DNA from: Syngnathus acus
Taxonomy: Eukaryota > Chordata > Actinopteri > Syngnathiformes > Syngnathidae
DNA: 64,000 nucleotides
Assembly (NCBI RefSeq): GCF_901709675.1
Contig: NC_051104.1
Location: forward strand, 1,799,001-1,863,000
Direction: 5' to 3'
In this document: in pieces, positions 1 to 40,900 of the stretch
Position numbering within the stretch: the first letter of the stretch is position 1
How the letters are laid out: each line of letters begins with the position of its first letter
Position numbers and translations under genes: made by a program
The notes under the pieces: model-generated
The model's database searches: none
What the model was told of the DNA's origin: nothing
The model's input: the letters and a program-made list of their open reading frames with translations, nothing else

Positions 1-1544
1 AACGCAACAAGCTAGCCTGCTAACACGCGAGCTAACAACCCGCGGGACACGGGGCAAACTTGTTAGCTAGCTCAAAGTGGATTAATTTTTTTATAAGGTA
101 GCGGTGGAATGAGAATTAAGCATTTGTTTCTTTTGGTGTTTTATTTATTTTTTTACTTTGCGAGGACATGTCGGCGCGGTTGCGTCGAAGCGGTGTCGTG
201 GTTGCGTAGTGTATTTCACTTTAATTCGCTGTTGAAATGTTGTTTCAAGCTTGATGGCTGCGTTGGAGTCTCCAGGCTTCCGTTACTGTCTGATGGCCGT
301 TTGACGACGTCTATAAAACATTTTATCTCCAATGCGACCTTGACCAACGTGTGAACTCGGCACGCTCCCGACGCCATCGCCGCCGCGCCTGCGTGTGTGT
401 GTTCGTACTCGCTGCCACTTCTCGGCGATGGGACACTTAGTGAGACGCTGATAGCTAATATGGAAATGATAAGAGTACATGATGTGCGCGTGTGTGTGTT
501 TGTGAGTTTGCGTCTTCCTCATCACCTTCCTGTCAGCTTCCTCCTCCTCACACATCATCATCATCATCTCCTGGACTCTTATTGAGTCCATTTGTTTATC
601 ATTAAGGCCCGAGCACACCAGTACATTACAACAAAATCGAAACCACTTTATATATATTTTTGACATTTATAAATCACCTTTTGACAGATTTAATTATTTT
701 TATTTTTGTAGAGTAATGAGAACACGGTTCCATTCGTGGCCTCTGCACTCAGCATTGTTGCGTAGTACCAGGTTCTGGGTATGCGCTGTTCGCATTTTTC
801 GGGGTTGGCCAGCTTTTGAACACTGTCATCATGTCATGTCAGTCAGGGTCACTACGCCCCCCCCCCCTCCCCGTAGGCCTGTTCTGTCCCAAGTCCCGCC
901 TCTGCTGTCCCTTAGCCAAACGATCCCGGTTGTCGCCTGCCAGCTCGTTGGCTCGTTGCCCGCCATCTTTGAATGGCGGCGACAATGTGTGTTTCCTCCT
1001 TTCAAGCTAATTGAATTGAGCTTGTGAGGGACATCTCGGTCCTCCTCTTCATCCTCGTCGTCACCGTGCCCACTGACGGCCGCTCGCTGTTAGGGTGGGG
1101 CCAAGACGTAAATGGCGTTTAGGTGCGTACTGCAAGCACAAGCGATCATTTTGTCTAACTAAAGTCCACGAATTCAATACTAACATACAAGCCAAAGGAA
1201 ATTAGCGTTGATGTCACGGGAATTTTAACCTTTCGAGCAACTGCTACTTCCAGTCGTCCTCAGTGCTGCCCTGGCATGTTGTGACACAACTTGGTACTAC
1301 ACTGAAGGCACACGTGATCCTTGCTCCAAAAATATGCTCCAAACTTATTGTTGCCGGCCTAATATGCTAATCGTAGCAGATTAGCTGCATCTGTCGCCTT
1401 GACAACGCTCTCTCACATCGTTGACATTTACACACACTGCCGTCTCCCCTCACCTACTTGATTCTTTTTGAGGAGCTAGCTCGCTAACCGTTAGCATGTC
1501 ATACTTCACAATATTGACGCACTAAAAGTGCCTACGTGACCGCC

Positions 1545-1607
<63 letters not shown>

Positions 1608-2388
1608 ACATCAAAGGAAAATCAAGCTCTGTTTTCCATTCTTATCAAAAGCTGTCATCCACACGTCGGTAGGTCACACAACACAACACACACATGCACA
1701 CACACACACACCCACACACACACACACACACACTCATCACGTAGACACTTTTCAGAAATCTGATTTGGGAGCTGTGAAGAATAAATGCAGGAAGGCTTGA
1801 AAAATGACTCCTGTCCGATCATTCAATTAAGAGCCCATGCAGATGGTCCACACACACGCACTCGTGTGCACACACACACCCCTTAAACACAATTTTTTGC
1901 AAGTATAAAAGATTTTCTTTGTAGTTCCATTTGTCGTGGCAAATAACGACACCATTCCGGTGCCTCCCTTCCACTTAAAAAGACGGCTGACATGCTGTTG
2001 TCAGCATGTGTGCACAGAAAGCTCCGCCCACCAAGATAGCCGAGGGAAGGCTACAAAAGTGTCAAAAAAGGAAAATAGGACTATGACGATGAGTGTCTCG
2101 GTTGAACCTCGGCCAGGCCCGAGGAGGCGGAGCTGATTGCGTCCGGTCGGCTTGATTGCGCGGAGGTTGTAAGGCGACCCAAGCCGCGGCATCATCGCGG
2201 GCCGTGTCTTCATCACGCTCAATCACGACGCTCAGAGATCCTCCAATCAAAGGCTCCTCGTCTCACAACTGCCTCCACTCCAAACACTCCAGAATCCCTC
2301 AGAAGGATTAATTGTCTACTGTAAAAACCCATTTAAAAAAAAAAAAATTATCACTTAAAAATCATGAAATTGTGGTGCTTTCTCCCAG
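1..2388. other. 5' flank of the sodium channel gene
   Basis: I see no supportable coding exon here. The longest open frames are made of CA/TG repeats or lack any recognisable domain. A 3' splice site (pyrimidine-rich, AG at 2387–2388) opens the exon that carries the channel start codon, so at least one untranslated exon and a promoter should lie upstream, inside this stretch or beyond the window. GC-rich patches near 355–400 and 1030–1100 are possible promoter areas, but no core element could be assigned. Confidence 0.4.
1549..1605. repeat. (TG)n microsatellite
   Basis: Uninterrupted TG dinucleotide run of 57 bases. A CA-rich run at about 1681–1734 lies 75 bases downstream, so the two runs are inverted relative to each other and could pair as a long hairpin. 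Confidence 0.97.
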
Positions 2389-2430
2389 CTGGTAGCGTGG
2401 GCCAGTCAGCAGCAGGATCAGGATGACAAG

Positions 2431-31941
<29,511 letters not shown>

Positions 31942-32987
31942 GAGCAAGAACACCAAATGGAGAACTACGCGGCTGCTTGGGGCACTGTGGCCACTATGGG
32001 GCGCCCAGAAAGTGTGAAGATATAAAAAGGGCGGGGCCCCATAAAAGCTTGGAACAACTTTACTAGCTTTCAAGTTATTTCCTGCCCCCTGCTGGACGCT
32101 CCTCAAACTGCAGTAGCGTCGCCTCGGGCCCCCAAAACACTATCACTCATGTATCTGTCCGTCTCTTATTGACTGGGAGCTGCATTAGCGACATTAGCTG
32201 CACGAGTGTTAGCTTGCGAGTGCAGAAAAGCAAGCTGAGCTTAGCAAAGGTTTTGTTAGTCAAAGTAGAACTTTGTTGACAGTCTTTTCATAGCTGTACG
32301 ATTATTACGACTATTTTTTTATATTTTTTAGCGTAACCTGACAAGGGAAGGAAAAAAAAAGCTTTGCAGTTTTTCTCCTTGGAACTGTGACACTTTGGTG
32401 GAAGAGATGAACAATAATTTTGTTGTTTTCCTTCACTGTCAAACATACTCACAAAAACCACCCAAAAACCTACAGCGTTTTGTGCTACGGATGGCCAGAA
32501 GCTAAGCTATCGCTAGCTCAGAAGGAGAGACAATGGTGTTACATTTTTCCTTGACGCGCGCCATCGTTTACGTTGGACTGCCAACCAAAGTAGACAGATG
32601 AAAAGACTACAATCAGCATAACCTTTCGCTGGCTCGTCACAAACTCAATTATGATTACAACAAGAGCTAGCTCATGTCATTCTTAGCCTCACGTCGTACT
32701 GGAAAAGGGAATTCTTGCCTTGAATTGAGATGTCAAAATTGGGTGATGCTAAGTGAAAAGTCGGGGAAAAAAATACACTCCTATTTTCCATGTCGTGTTG
32801 TTCCCAGATTGAAGTCTCATTCCAAACATACCACAAGAGTGTATTTGCACAGGACACGGGGCAAGATATATACTATATGTATATATGTCGATATACATAT
32901 ATATATATGTACTATAAGTATACTATATGTATATGTATCAGATTCCTCTCATAGAATTGTTCACATCAATGTCATGTTTGTCTACTT

Positions 32988-33188
32988 CAGGGGTCTCAAA
33001 CTCCAGTCCTCGGGGGCCGCATTCCTACATGTTTTCCAAGTTTCCCTCGTTAAACACACCCGATTCAAATGATCAGTTCATCCTCACGTTCTACAGGAGC
33101 CTGATAATTGAATCGGGTGTGTTTAACGAGGGAAACCTGGAAAACATGTAGGAATTCGGCCCCCGAGGACTGGAGTTTGAGACCCCTG
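32988..33188. mobile_element. Palindromic hAT-type MITE
   Basis: A 201-bp element whose two halves are inverted copies: it begins CAGGGGTCTCAAACTCC and ends in the reverse complement. Both sides carry the 8-bp direct repeat GTCTACTT (32980–32987 and 33189–33196), the target-site length of hAT transposons. It has no open reading frame, so it is non-autonomous. The arms are close to identical apart from a few substitutions. Confidence 0.92.
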
Positions 33189-33317
33189 GTCTACTTCATT
33201 ATTTATTTATCAATGACTTTATTCCCTGCTTTTATGTTTGGTTTTCTACGAAGACTCTGACACTTTTTTTGCACAGAGAAATATGGGGAAAAAAACAACA
33301 ACAAAAGTGTGAGGAGC

Positions 33318-33323
33318 AATAAA
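33318..33323 (+). terminator. AATAAA polyadenylation signal (candidate)
   Basis: Canonical hexamer 1.38 kb after the sodium channel stop codon. Its use is not proven by sequence. Confidence 0.4.
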
Positions 33324-33340
33324 AGCTCGGCCAGAGACCT

Positions 33341-36025
33341 GGAAGCTTTGAGAGCGACACTTTCAGGACCTTCGGATAACGGGAAATGCACAAACGCGCC
33401 GCTCCGGTGGCCGCTAACCGCTCAGCTCTTCTTTGTGTCAAAATGGTGGTTTTGTCCCATCCCCCCCAAAATGGAAACCGGGCCACCTGGATTTTATTCT
33501 GCTGTTGAAAGCAGAAGTTAGTCACAAAGTGTCGCTGTGGTGTTCAGCTGCACTGCGCTGAAGGGCTCTTTTCAGTAGCAATAGACCGCGAGTGTGCCTG
33601 CCTGCCGCGACCGCACTCAACGACACACCACGCCATTGTTAGCACTCCCTTTGTCCTCCCTGGAACTCCGCGCCTTTGAGTTGGCTCCTGATTGGCCGAT
33701 GAGCATCCTGACAAAAACAAAACACATTTTGACAATAATTCTGTTAATGGACGGCCAAACAAACACTTGTCGCTGTGCTGCAGCCCCCCCTAGTGGCATG
33801 GAGGCATAGATGTTTACGTTGTTAAAATAATAATGCAGCTGTGCCTTGCAATACGAGTAATCTATTTTATTTTTAAATCTTGATTCTAAATGTTAAATAA
33901 TACGTATTTAAATATTTATCTTATTTATAGGCAACAGTTAAGAAAGTCTGCTAAGATTAATGCTAACAACAATGCAAAAGGCCATTGACATGCTAACGGT
34001 TAACATTGATAGCTGCACTTTTAGAAGCAGTGGCTATTCGAACACAAACAGTGGCGCAACACATAGACAATATCATGATACTCACAGGTTAGATTCTTTA
34101 CATTCTATTTATTTATAGATTGTAATATAGTTGAATTTTCCTTGTTAAAAAAAAAACAGTTTTGCAGGGGAGGGGAGGCTGCAACAGATAAATGTCATTT
34201 CCAGTGCAGAAAGATTATGATTTGCTCACAAAACAAATTAAACTTTGATCTGAAGGCACCAAACGAACACATTTTAATAAACTAATTCTATGGGAAATGT
34301 TTATGCTATCTTAGACTAATACACTAAAACTTAATCAATTGAAAGCACATTACTTTTTTAAAAGTGTTTGTTGGGCCCAAGTCCATTTGTATGACATCTT
34401 TTGAAACGATGAAGCTTCGGTGATTGACCCGTCTGACTTTCAGAACGCTTCAGGAATATTCCGTCACATGTACCGGCTCGGCTTATTTGGTGCTACCGAG
34501 GAGGTGCGGAAGGTTCCAGACCTGAGGGGGTGATAACACCTTCCTGCCTTCCTTTCCTTTTTCAAAATGAAAGCTGCTTGGTCATCTTTAAATCCCAACA
34601 GAGTGCACAGGAACCTTCCAACATCTGAACAACAAACCTCCCAACCTTCTTCTCGTCTTATGAACAAAAACAATTCTTTCTCAACATTTTACACTCACAC
34701 ACCTTCAAACTGGATTCCTACTAGTTCAGCACAGGTATCAAACTAGGTCAATGCAAGTGTCACAATGCTTACAACACTGGATTGAAAGTTGCTCAAGACC
34801 AGTGTCATACTGGTTCAGAACTGGTGTTAAACTGGTTAAACACCAATGTCACTTTGGTTCAACACTGGTATCTTACTGGTTCAACATGGGTTCAAAACTA
34901 AATGTAATATTGGTTCATCTCTGGTCTTATACTGGTACAACACTGGATTCACACTGGTGTCGAACTGGTTCAACATAGGTTTAAATGTTGAACCAGTGTG
35001 GGTCAACATGATGTCATACTGGTTCAAAACTGGTGTTGAACTGTTTGTAAACTGTTTTCATATTGGTTCAACACAGAACAAATTTGTCATGCTGGTTTGT
35101 TTAACACTGGCCTTACACAGTTGTAGAACTGGTCCCACACCGGTGTCAAAAGTGGATCCACACTGGTTTGTGGGAGTAATGCCCAAAGGTGGTGGGATGC
35201 CCATAGGTGGCAGGAAGTGACCTTGTTGGTGGTAGAAGAGGCGGAGTCTTTTGTTCTGACGCTATTTTGTGCTTCAAGTGTTTCTCCAAAGATGGTTTTG
35301 GAACGCAAAACAAACAGAACTCAACAAACACAATTTAAGTCATTCGAGGATTTTTTTTTGCCAGTGAAACAAAAACTTTGGTGTGAAGAAGGAGAAAGTT
35401 GTGCCTCAGTAAACCCTCCCCTCATCCTACCCTGGTGTTTTACAAATTATTCGTTGAATTATTCTGATGACTACAATAAATATATCCACTTTTTAGTACT
35501 TTGAGTTGTAATACTCTTTAGTATTTTGCAAATAAATGTCTGTATTTAAAACATCCTGCGGTAAATAAACCAGACACAAACCCAACATTGCTTTCTGTGT
35601 AAGTTTTTTTTTTCTTGTCTAAATGTATATTTGCATTAGTTATTGTGCGTGTTGATCAGTCTTGGAAAGATTTGAAGCGACAATACAGCAGCAAAATCTT
35701 TAATTTTCTGAATCACGTGAAATATTTAGAGGTTTTGATTTTCGTGGATTTTTATTAAGATGTACAGCACTGGTACTCTTATCACTGATACGGTACTACG
35801 GTGCCACCGTGTGGTTCTCTGATGTAGTCGCAAGTCTGTACAAATAAAACATATCTATATAGTTTTAAAAGCTACACATTCCTTTGATCGGTGTATGACA
35901 AGATTTTAATTTGCAGAAATTACTAAATGTGCGCTTGGATGAAAACTAATACTTTGAAATAAGAACTAAAGCAGTTTGTAAGCGTGACTTTTGGGTTTAA
36001 TCCACATTGCGTTCCGCTCCAAATG
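33341..36025. other. Intergenic region
   Basis: AT-rich sequence without a supportable gene. It holds the ACTGGTT minisatellite described separately and several short AT runs. ORFs of 60–124 codons here have no domain and mostly arise from the minisatellite. Confidence 0.6.
34740..35170 (+). repeat. Degenerate ACTGGTTCAACACTGGTGT minisatellite
   Basis: A phrase of about 20–24 bases, ACTGGTTCAACACTGGTGTC and variants, is repeated more than fifteen times with many substitutions. The ORFs across it (YWFNTG-like peptides) are by-products of the repeat. Confidence 0.85.
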
Positions 36026-36234
36026 GTGTCTACCAGAGATGGGACCAAGTCACACATGTGCAAGTCTTAACCTTAAAGTCTCAAGTAAGTCCCAAGTCAT
36101 TTTTTTCTTGGGCAAGTCAAGTCACAGATTATGTCAAGTCAAGTCCTTAAATAGGTCAAGTCCAAGTCAAGTCACGTTATTATTGCAATTTTACCTGCAG
36201 AATCTGATCTTAGAAACGTGAAAAGACAAGATAT

Positions 36235-36600
36235 TGTCACGGAACGGATGGAGCAGGGCGACCAAATGCATCTTGGACCAGGGTTTATTGGAGAAAACAA
36301 AGTAACAGACTCGGCAAACTGACATGACTTAACAAAACAATAACTTGACTGACCGGGACGTGAGACAAGAAGGCAGCAGGACATAACAACAACAAGACAG
36401 TACGACAACAGACGTGACGACATCAATGATCTGACAGGGAGTGCAGGGCAGACAGGACTTAAATACACTACAGGTAACAAGAGGCAGTGTTAGAGACTGT
36501 GATTACATTGATTGTGAGGCAACACAGGAGGGGAGGGGCGACACGAACAGAAACCATGGTAACCTAGACATAATAAAGCACCCGGTGACGAGACGTGACA
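36235..36600. mobile_element. Solo-LTR-like insertion nested in the hAT element
   Basis: The segment starts TGTCACGGAACGG and ends GACGTGACA, i.e. TG…CA, and is flanked by the 5-bp direct repeat GATAT (36230–36234, 36601–36605). These are the hallmarks of an LTR retrotransposon insertion reduced to one LTR. ATAATAAAG near the 3' end could be its polyadenylation signal. No internal coding region is present. Confidence 0.75.
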
Positions 36601-37118
36601 GATATCAGTAACTTTAAGTAACCATCATTGTCCAATGTGTCTAACCTGTTTAAAAAATATGACAATAATTTGGATTTGCACTGTAATTACTGATATTCAG
36701 TAAAATACACCATGGAATCAAACAAAAAAGAAATTACCTCATACAATGATTTATTGACAGCTCAATCTAAACAAATTAACGTCTGCCGACAGTGTCTGAC
36801 ACATTTGAGTTGCAAATGTGAACTGAGAAATTGCAGGCTGCGCTGCATCAGTGCAGGTGTTTCTCATCTTTTCGTATTCTGCATACCTGTGAAACAAAAG
36901 CAAAAATATGAATGGGATGTACTGTATAGTCTGACAGACATCCAACATGCAACATAGTATATGGTAAAAAAGACAAAAATGTTCTTTGAGGCTTAACTGT
37001 AGTTTTTATTTATTAACTTGCTCCATATTAAATCATATTTACTTAATTCAGTTTCATCATCATATTCATTGCATTAAAGCTATATATACACACACCTATT
37101 TAGATCAATGAAAAGGAC

Positions 37119-37388
37119 TTACTGGGCAGAATGGCTCTTCAAATGACGGACAAAGTTTGAAGTTGTCCTCTGGCTGTCTGAAATGTTTCTGTTGCATATC
37201 TTGCACTGTGCTGTCCGTCTTTTGCCGTTATAAAGGTAATTACGATAGCCGAAGGTGATGACTCGCGGTACCGCTCCCGCTGACATGTTTGTGCATGTCT
37301 GATGTAATGGGGAGTGATACTCCAATAAACACGTTAGGTACGTAGAGCGGGCACGACTAATTGATTGACAGGGTAGTGATCCAATCAT
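37119..37388 (-). pseudogene. hAT transposase remnant, BED zinc finger
   Basis: An 89-codon minus-strand frame ends in a BED-type finger: FGYRNYLYNGKRRTAQCKIC, then H-x3/4-H in FVRHLKSHSAQ, with the C-x2-C and H pairs intact. This is the DNA-binding N-terminus of hAT transposases. The frame stops directly afterwards and no RNase-H-like catalytic domain or dimerisation domain follows, so no functional transposase is encoded here. Confidence 0.8.
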
Positions 37389-37942
37389 GACAACGCCATT
37401 CTCAGCCTGCGCTCCTACCGTGTTATCGATATTATTTTTTTAAATGTATTATTAATTTGATATTCAAACTGAAAACATAAACTAAATAACACTGAAGTCA
37501 TTCAAGTCATCGTGTCTCAAGTCAAGTCCCGAGTCTTTAACTTCCAAGTCCAAGTCGAGTCTCAAGTTATTTTATTTTTTGTCAAGTCACAAGTCATTAA
37601 AACAGCGACTAGTCACAGTGACTCGAGTCCCCATCTCTGGTGTCTACTCCTCTCCTGCCACGTTTTTTTAATAGTCCAAATAATGACAAGCTTTCCATGA
37701 ACATAATTGGTTCAAATCTTTTCGAGCGTGCCCACTTGGCTGTTCCCCTTCACCGATTGGCTGAGCCCATAGCCAATCATAGTTAGTGTTCTTAGCGGCA
37801 TCGCTGGTATCCAAGCTAGCAGCAGCTTCATCCATCCTTCTCTGTCGTAACAAAATCCCCCAGTGTCAATCAAAGTCGCTGTTAGCTTAGCTTGGAAGGT
37901 GTTGGCCAGTTGATATAAATATACCGGTGAATTTACGACGCA

Positions 37943-40900
37943 ATGGCTCCGAAGAAAAATCCCAAAACGCATTCCAAGAAAGGTTGGTTTTTCTGACCTA
38001 CTAGCGAACGAGTCGTCGCATACTCACTTTGCCATTCTGCTGGTTATGGAGCGTCGTATCTTTTCTGGTAAATGCACGTAAAAAGGGACAATAACATGTT
38101 CGTGGCATTAAACTAGAAGAATCTATATTTTATTTGTCCAACATGTTTGTGGCACTTAAAACACTGCTCACGCGTTGCCATGTCCTGGCTGTGAAAGCTA
38201 CAACAAGATTATCTGGTATCGTCCATCTTAAAACTGCATTGAAGTAACACTACTACGTAAATGTACATATGTAAAGCATTATTTACAATCTATTCGTAGA
38301 AGGTCATTAGTTAGCTTTTTGATGCTGCCTAATTTGCATTCGAGTAAGAGAAAATTCAACGTGATGCTTTTCTGTGTGGATTTGGTTGAGTTGAGGGCAT
38401 TTTGTCAGCTGCCTAAAGATCCACAGCACGGACCAAATAAATGATCAGCACGTGTCCTATTTTGAAGCTTTTGCAAACTTGCGTGACCGCAACATTCCTG
38501 GAAGTCAGCCCGTGAATGACGTCAGGATTATGTGCTTATGGTTCTTAGGAACACTCTTAGCTGAGGATAACAAATGAATTAATATACATTGATATGATTA
38601 AATCATAAACATCTCTCTCTTCCCTGTCGTGCATTTCCCCAAATCTAGTATTAATTAATGGATAGTTTATTTCACACAAAGTGATTTATGTGCAAGCCGC
38701 AGCCAGACCAGTAAAAATTGGGCGTCTTTTGACTTTAAAGTTTACATAGACTTTAAACTGGGCCCCAGTGTATCCTGCCAAATAATAAACGGGCAAACAC
38801 TCAAACGACTACAACTTCTATGAATGGTTTAGAGTTCACTTCGGCCTTAAAGGAGGTTTGTGGTCTACTTTATTGTCTTCTATGTATGCTAAAGCAATAA
38901 ATCTAAACGTGGCCCAAGACTTTTGCATAATATTGTATGTCAAGGTTGCTTGCCTCACTTTGTCCTCTGTGGCATCTTGCACACACAGAAACACAGAGCA
39001 TTGCGGGGTTTGTCGGCTCTAAGAATAGTGGGGGATCAGGTTCCGGACCTCACAATTGGTCGTGCGAGAACGGTGAGGAGGAGGCGCTTGGTTTTGTCCT
39101 GATGATTGAGTCGCCGCCATCCTGCTCGTTTGTCACTTCTCGTCTCGTTGTGGTCTCTTTGGAAGTTTCCTTCTCATTGTTTGGATCATACACGTTCAAT
39201 GTGCTAGCTTGACGGGTCGCTGGAAAGGTTTTGCTCCATGCAGCGCTATCGCCACTATGGCGCCTCCGCCCCCTCCTCAATCCCCTCGGCAGCGCCGGCG
39301 GAGGAGGCCCACAGCACCCAGGAGGCGCTGAACACTCACGAGGACGTGTATGATGAGCAGGGGGAACCGATGGTAACAGAGGAGGCTTTGGATGGCCTCA
39401 AGAAGACAGGTAGGACCGTTGAACTGGATGTTGGTTCCGCTGCGTCTTTTCCGGGTCAATTGATCTGCTTCTGCTAGGAGGAGCCAGTGTGGAGGAGGCC
39501 GCGGCCCCACATCAAGCTCCTCCACTCTCCGGTGGGTGGCGACCTTCGGGTTGGACTCACTTTGGTTCAGCATGGGCCCGTTTGCTTTGGGTTGAATTTG
39601 ACTGGGCTTTGACCTCTAACATTTGAGCTATCTGTGTTTGTGCTTGGAGATGACGCTGACATGATTGTAATGTTTGAAGTTCAGCTGCTACCCGAGGAAC
39701 AGCTGTTGTCGGACCCGCCCCGTCGGGTTGGTGTTAAATGTGTTCCCGGGTCACTTCGACCTCTGCCTTTTGGAAAAAGGTGCCACCCGCGGTTACTAAG
39801 AACTGCCAAGTGTGTTAAATAAATGTGTGCTATGGTATTAACCAGGGTGGACTGTGATTACTTACCAGTGCATTTTTCTCCCAAAAAAAAAAAAATCAAA
39901 CTGAGCAATAAACTGAATGAATGTCTCAGTGGTGTGTTTGACATGTTTTGTGTTTGTTGTGGGTCATCCGCAGAGTCAAAGCCACCGCCAGCCGAAAGCA
40001 AGAGCAACAAGAAGGCGGCAGGAGGAGACACGGGGGGCGGAGCCAAGTATTCCGTGTTCACCTGGTTCGCGGTGCTGGCCCTGCTGGGGGTTTGGAGCTC
40101 GGTGGCCGTTGTCTACTTTGACATCGTCGACTACGACGGCGTCATCGGTAAGCCGGCCGCACCGAACGTGTCCGAAGTTATTTTGAGCCCGCAAAGAAGG
40201 AGAAGAAGACACTCGGCTTTGTTTCCTGTCCTCCTCATCTTGTATTTTGTGTGTGTGTGTCACCGACACGCAGCGCGAGCTCAGGAGTTCCGTATGAACT
40301 TTTCACAAGTTTTACAAGGTACACTTTCAACATTTCAAAGCGTACTGTCTTCTTTCTTCTTTTCCTTCTTTTTATTTTTTTAACTTCATTCAACATCATC
40401 GTTCCAGACCCACAAACGCAACGCGTCACGTTCACCGTCGTCTTCTCTCTGTTTGTGCTGCAGGGAAGCTGACGGCCTACGACACGGACGGAGATGGCGA
40501 CTTCGATGTGGAGGACGCCAAAGTCCTGCTCGGCAAGTCCCCCGCTAATCTTTTCCTATTTGCGTCCTCCGAGGTGGTTCACAGGTACGTCGTAGCATGA
40601 TAAAATACCTCCCAGAAGGTTTCAGAGGAACAGGAGACAAAAGTACGGCGTCGCGCCATCATGTTCAATTCCGATATAGCGAACAGGAAGTCAGAGGACT
40701 TAGTGATGTGGAAAAAAAGGAAGTGGTGCTTGTTGGCTGCTGGCTGCGTGAGCGACGACTTTAACTCCCTTTCCTTCTTTCCCCTCCAATCTCATCATCC
40801 TCTTTTATTTGATGACATCACTCACTTCTTCTTTTCAAGTTACCTTCCATCCCTCCCTCGCCATCTTCTCCTCTTCTATTATCACTTTCTCTCGTCAGGC

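Larger units (their letters stand above)
31942..33340 (+). other. scn5a: Probable 3' UTR of the sodium channel gene
   Basis: No coding sequence follows the TAG. The first canonical AATAAA I find on the plus strand is at 33318–33323. An AT-rich run with TATATA words occupies 32868–32940 and a hAT MITE sits at 32988–33188, so if this polyadenylation site is used the mRNA would carry a long hairpin. Confidence 0.45.
36034..37639 (-). mobile_element. hAT transposon, internally decayed
   Basis: A 1606-bp element bounded by CAGAGATGGGACCAAGTCA and, inverted, TGACTCGAGTCCCCATCTCTG-like ends, with an 8-bp target duplication GTGTCTAC (36026–36033 and 37640–37647). Subterminal AAGTC/GACTT repeats lie at both ends. 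On the minus strand it keeps a BED zinc-finger coding segment, so it derives from an autonomous hAT element, but the catalytic transposase part is absent. A 366-bp LTR-like insert (36235–36600) lies inside it. Confidence 0.9.

Noticed and set aside
1536-1800. ORFs of 75–82 codons made of Cys-Val and Thr-His repeats
   Set aside because: They are translations of TG and CA microsatellites and have no other content.
34751-35220. ORFs of 75–124 codons (YWFNTG-like repeats)
   Set aside because: By-products of the ACTGGTT minisatellite; frame and units are degenerate.
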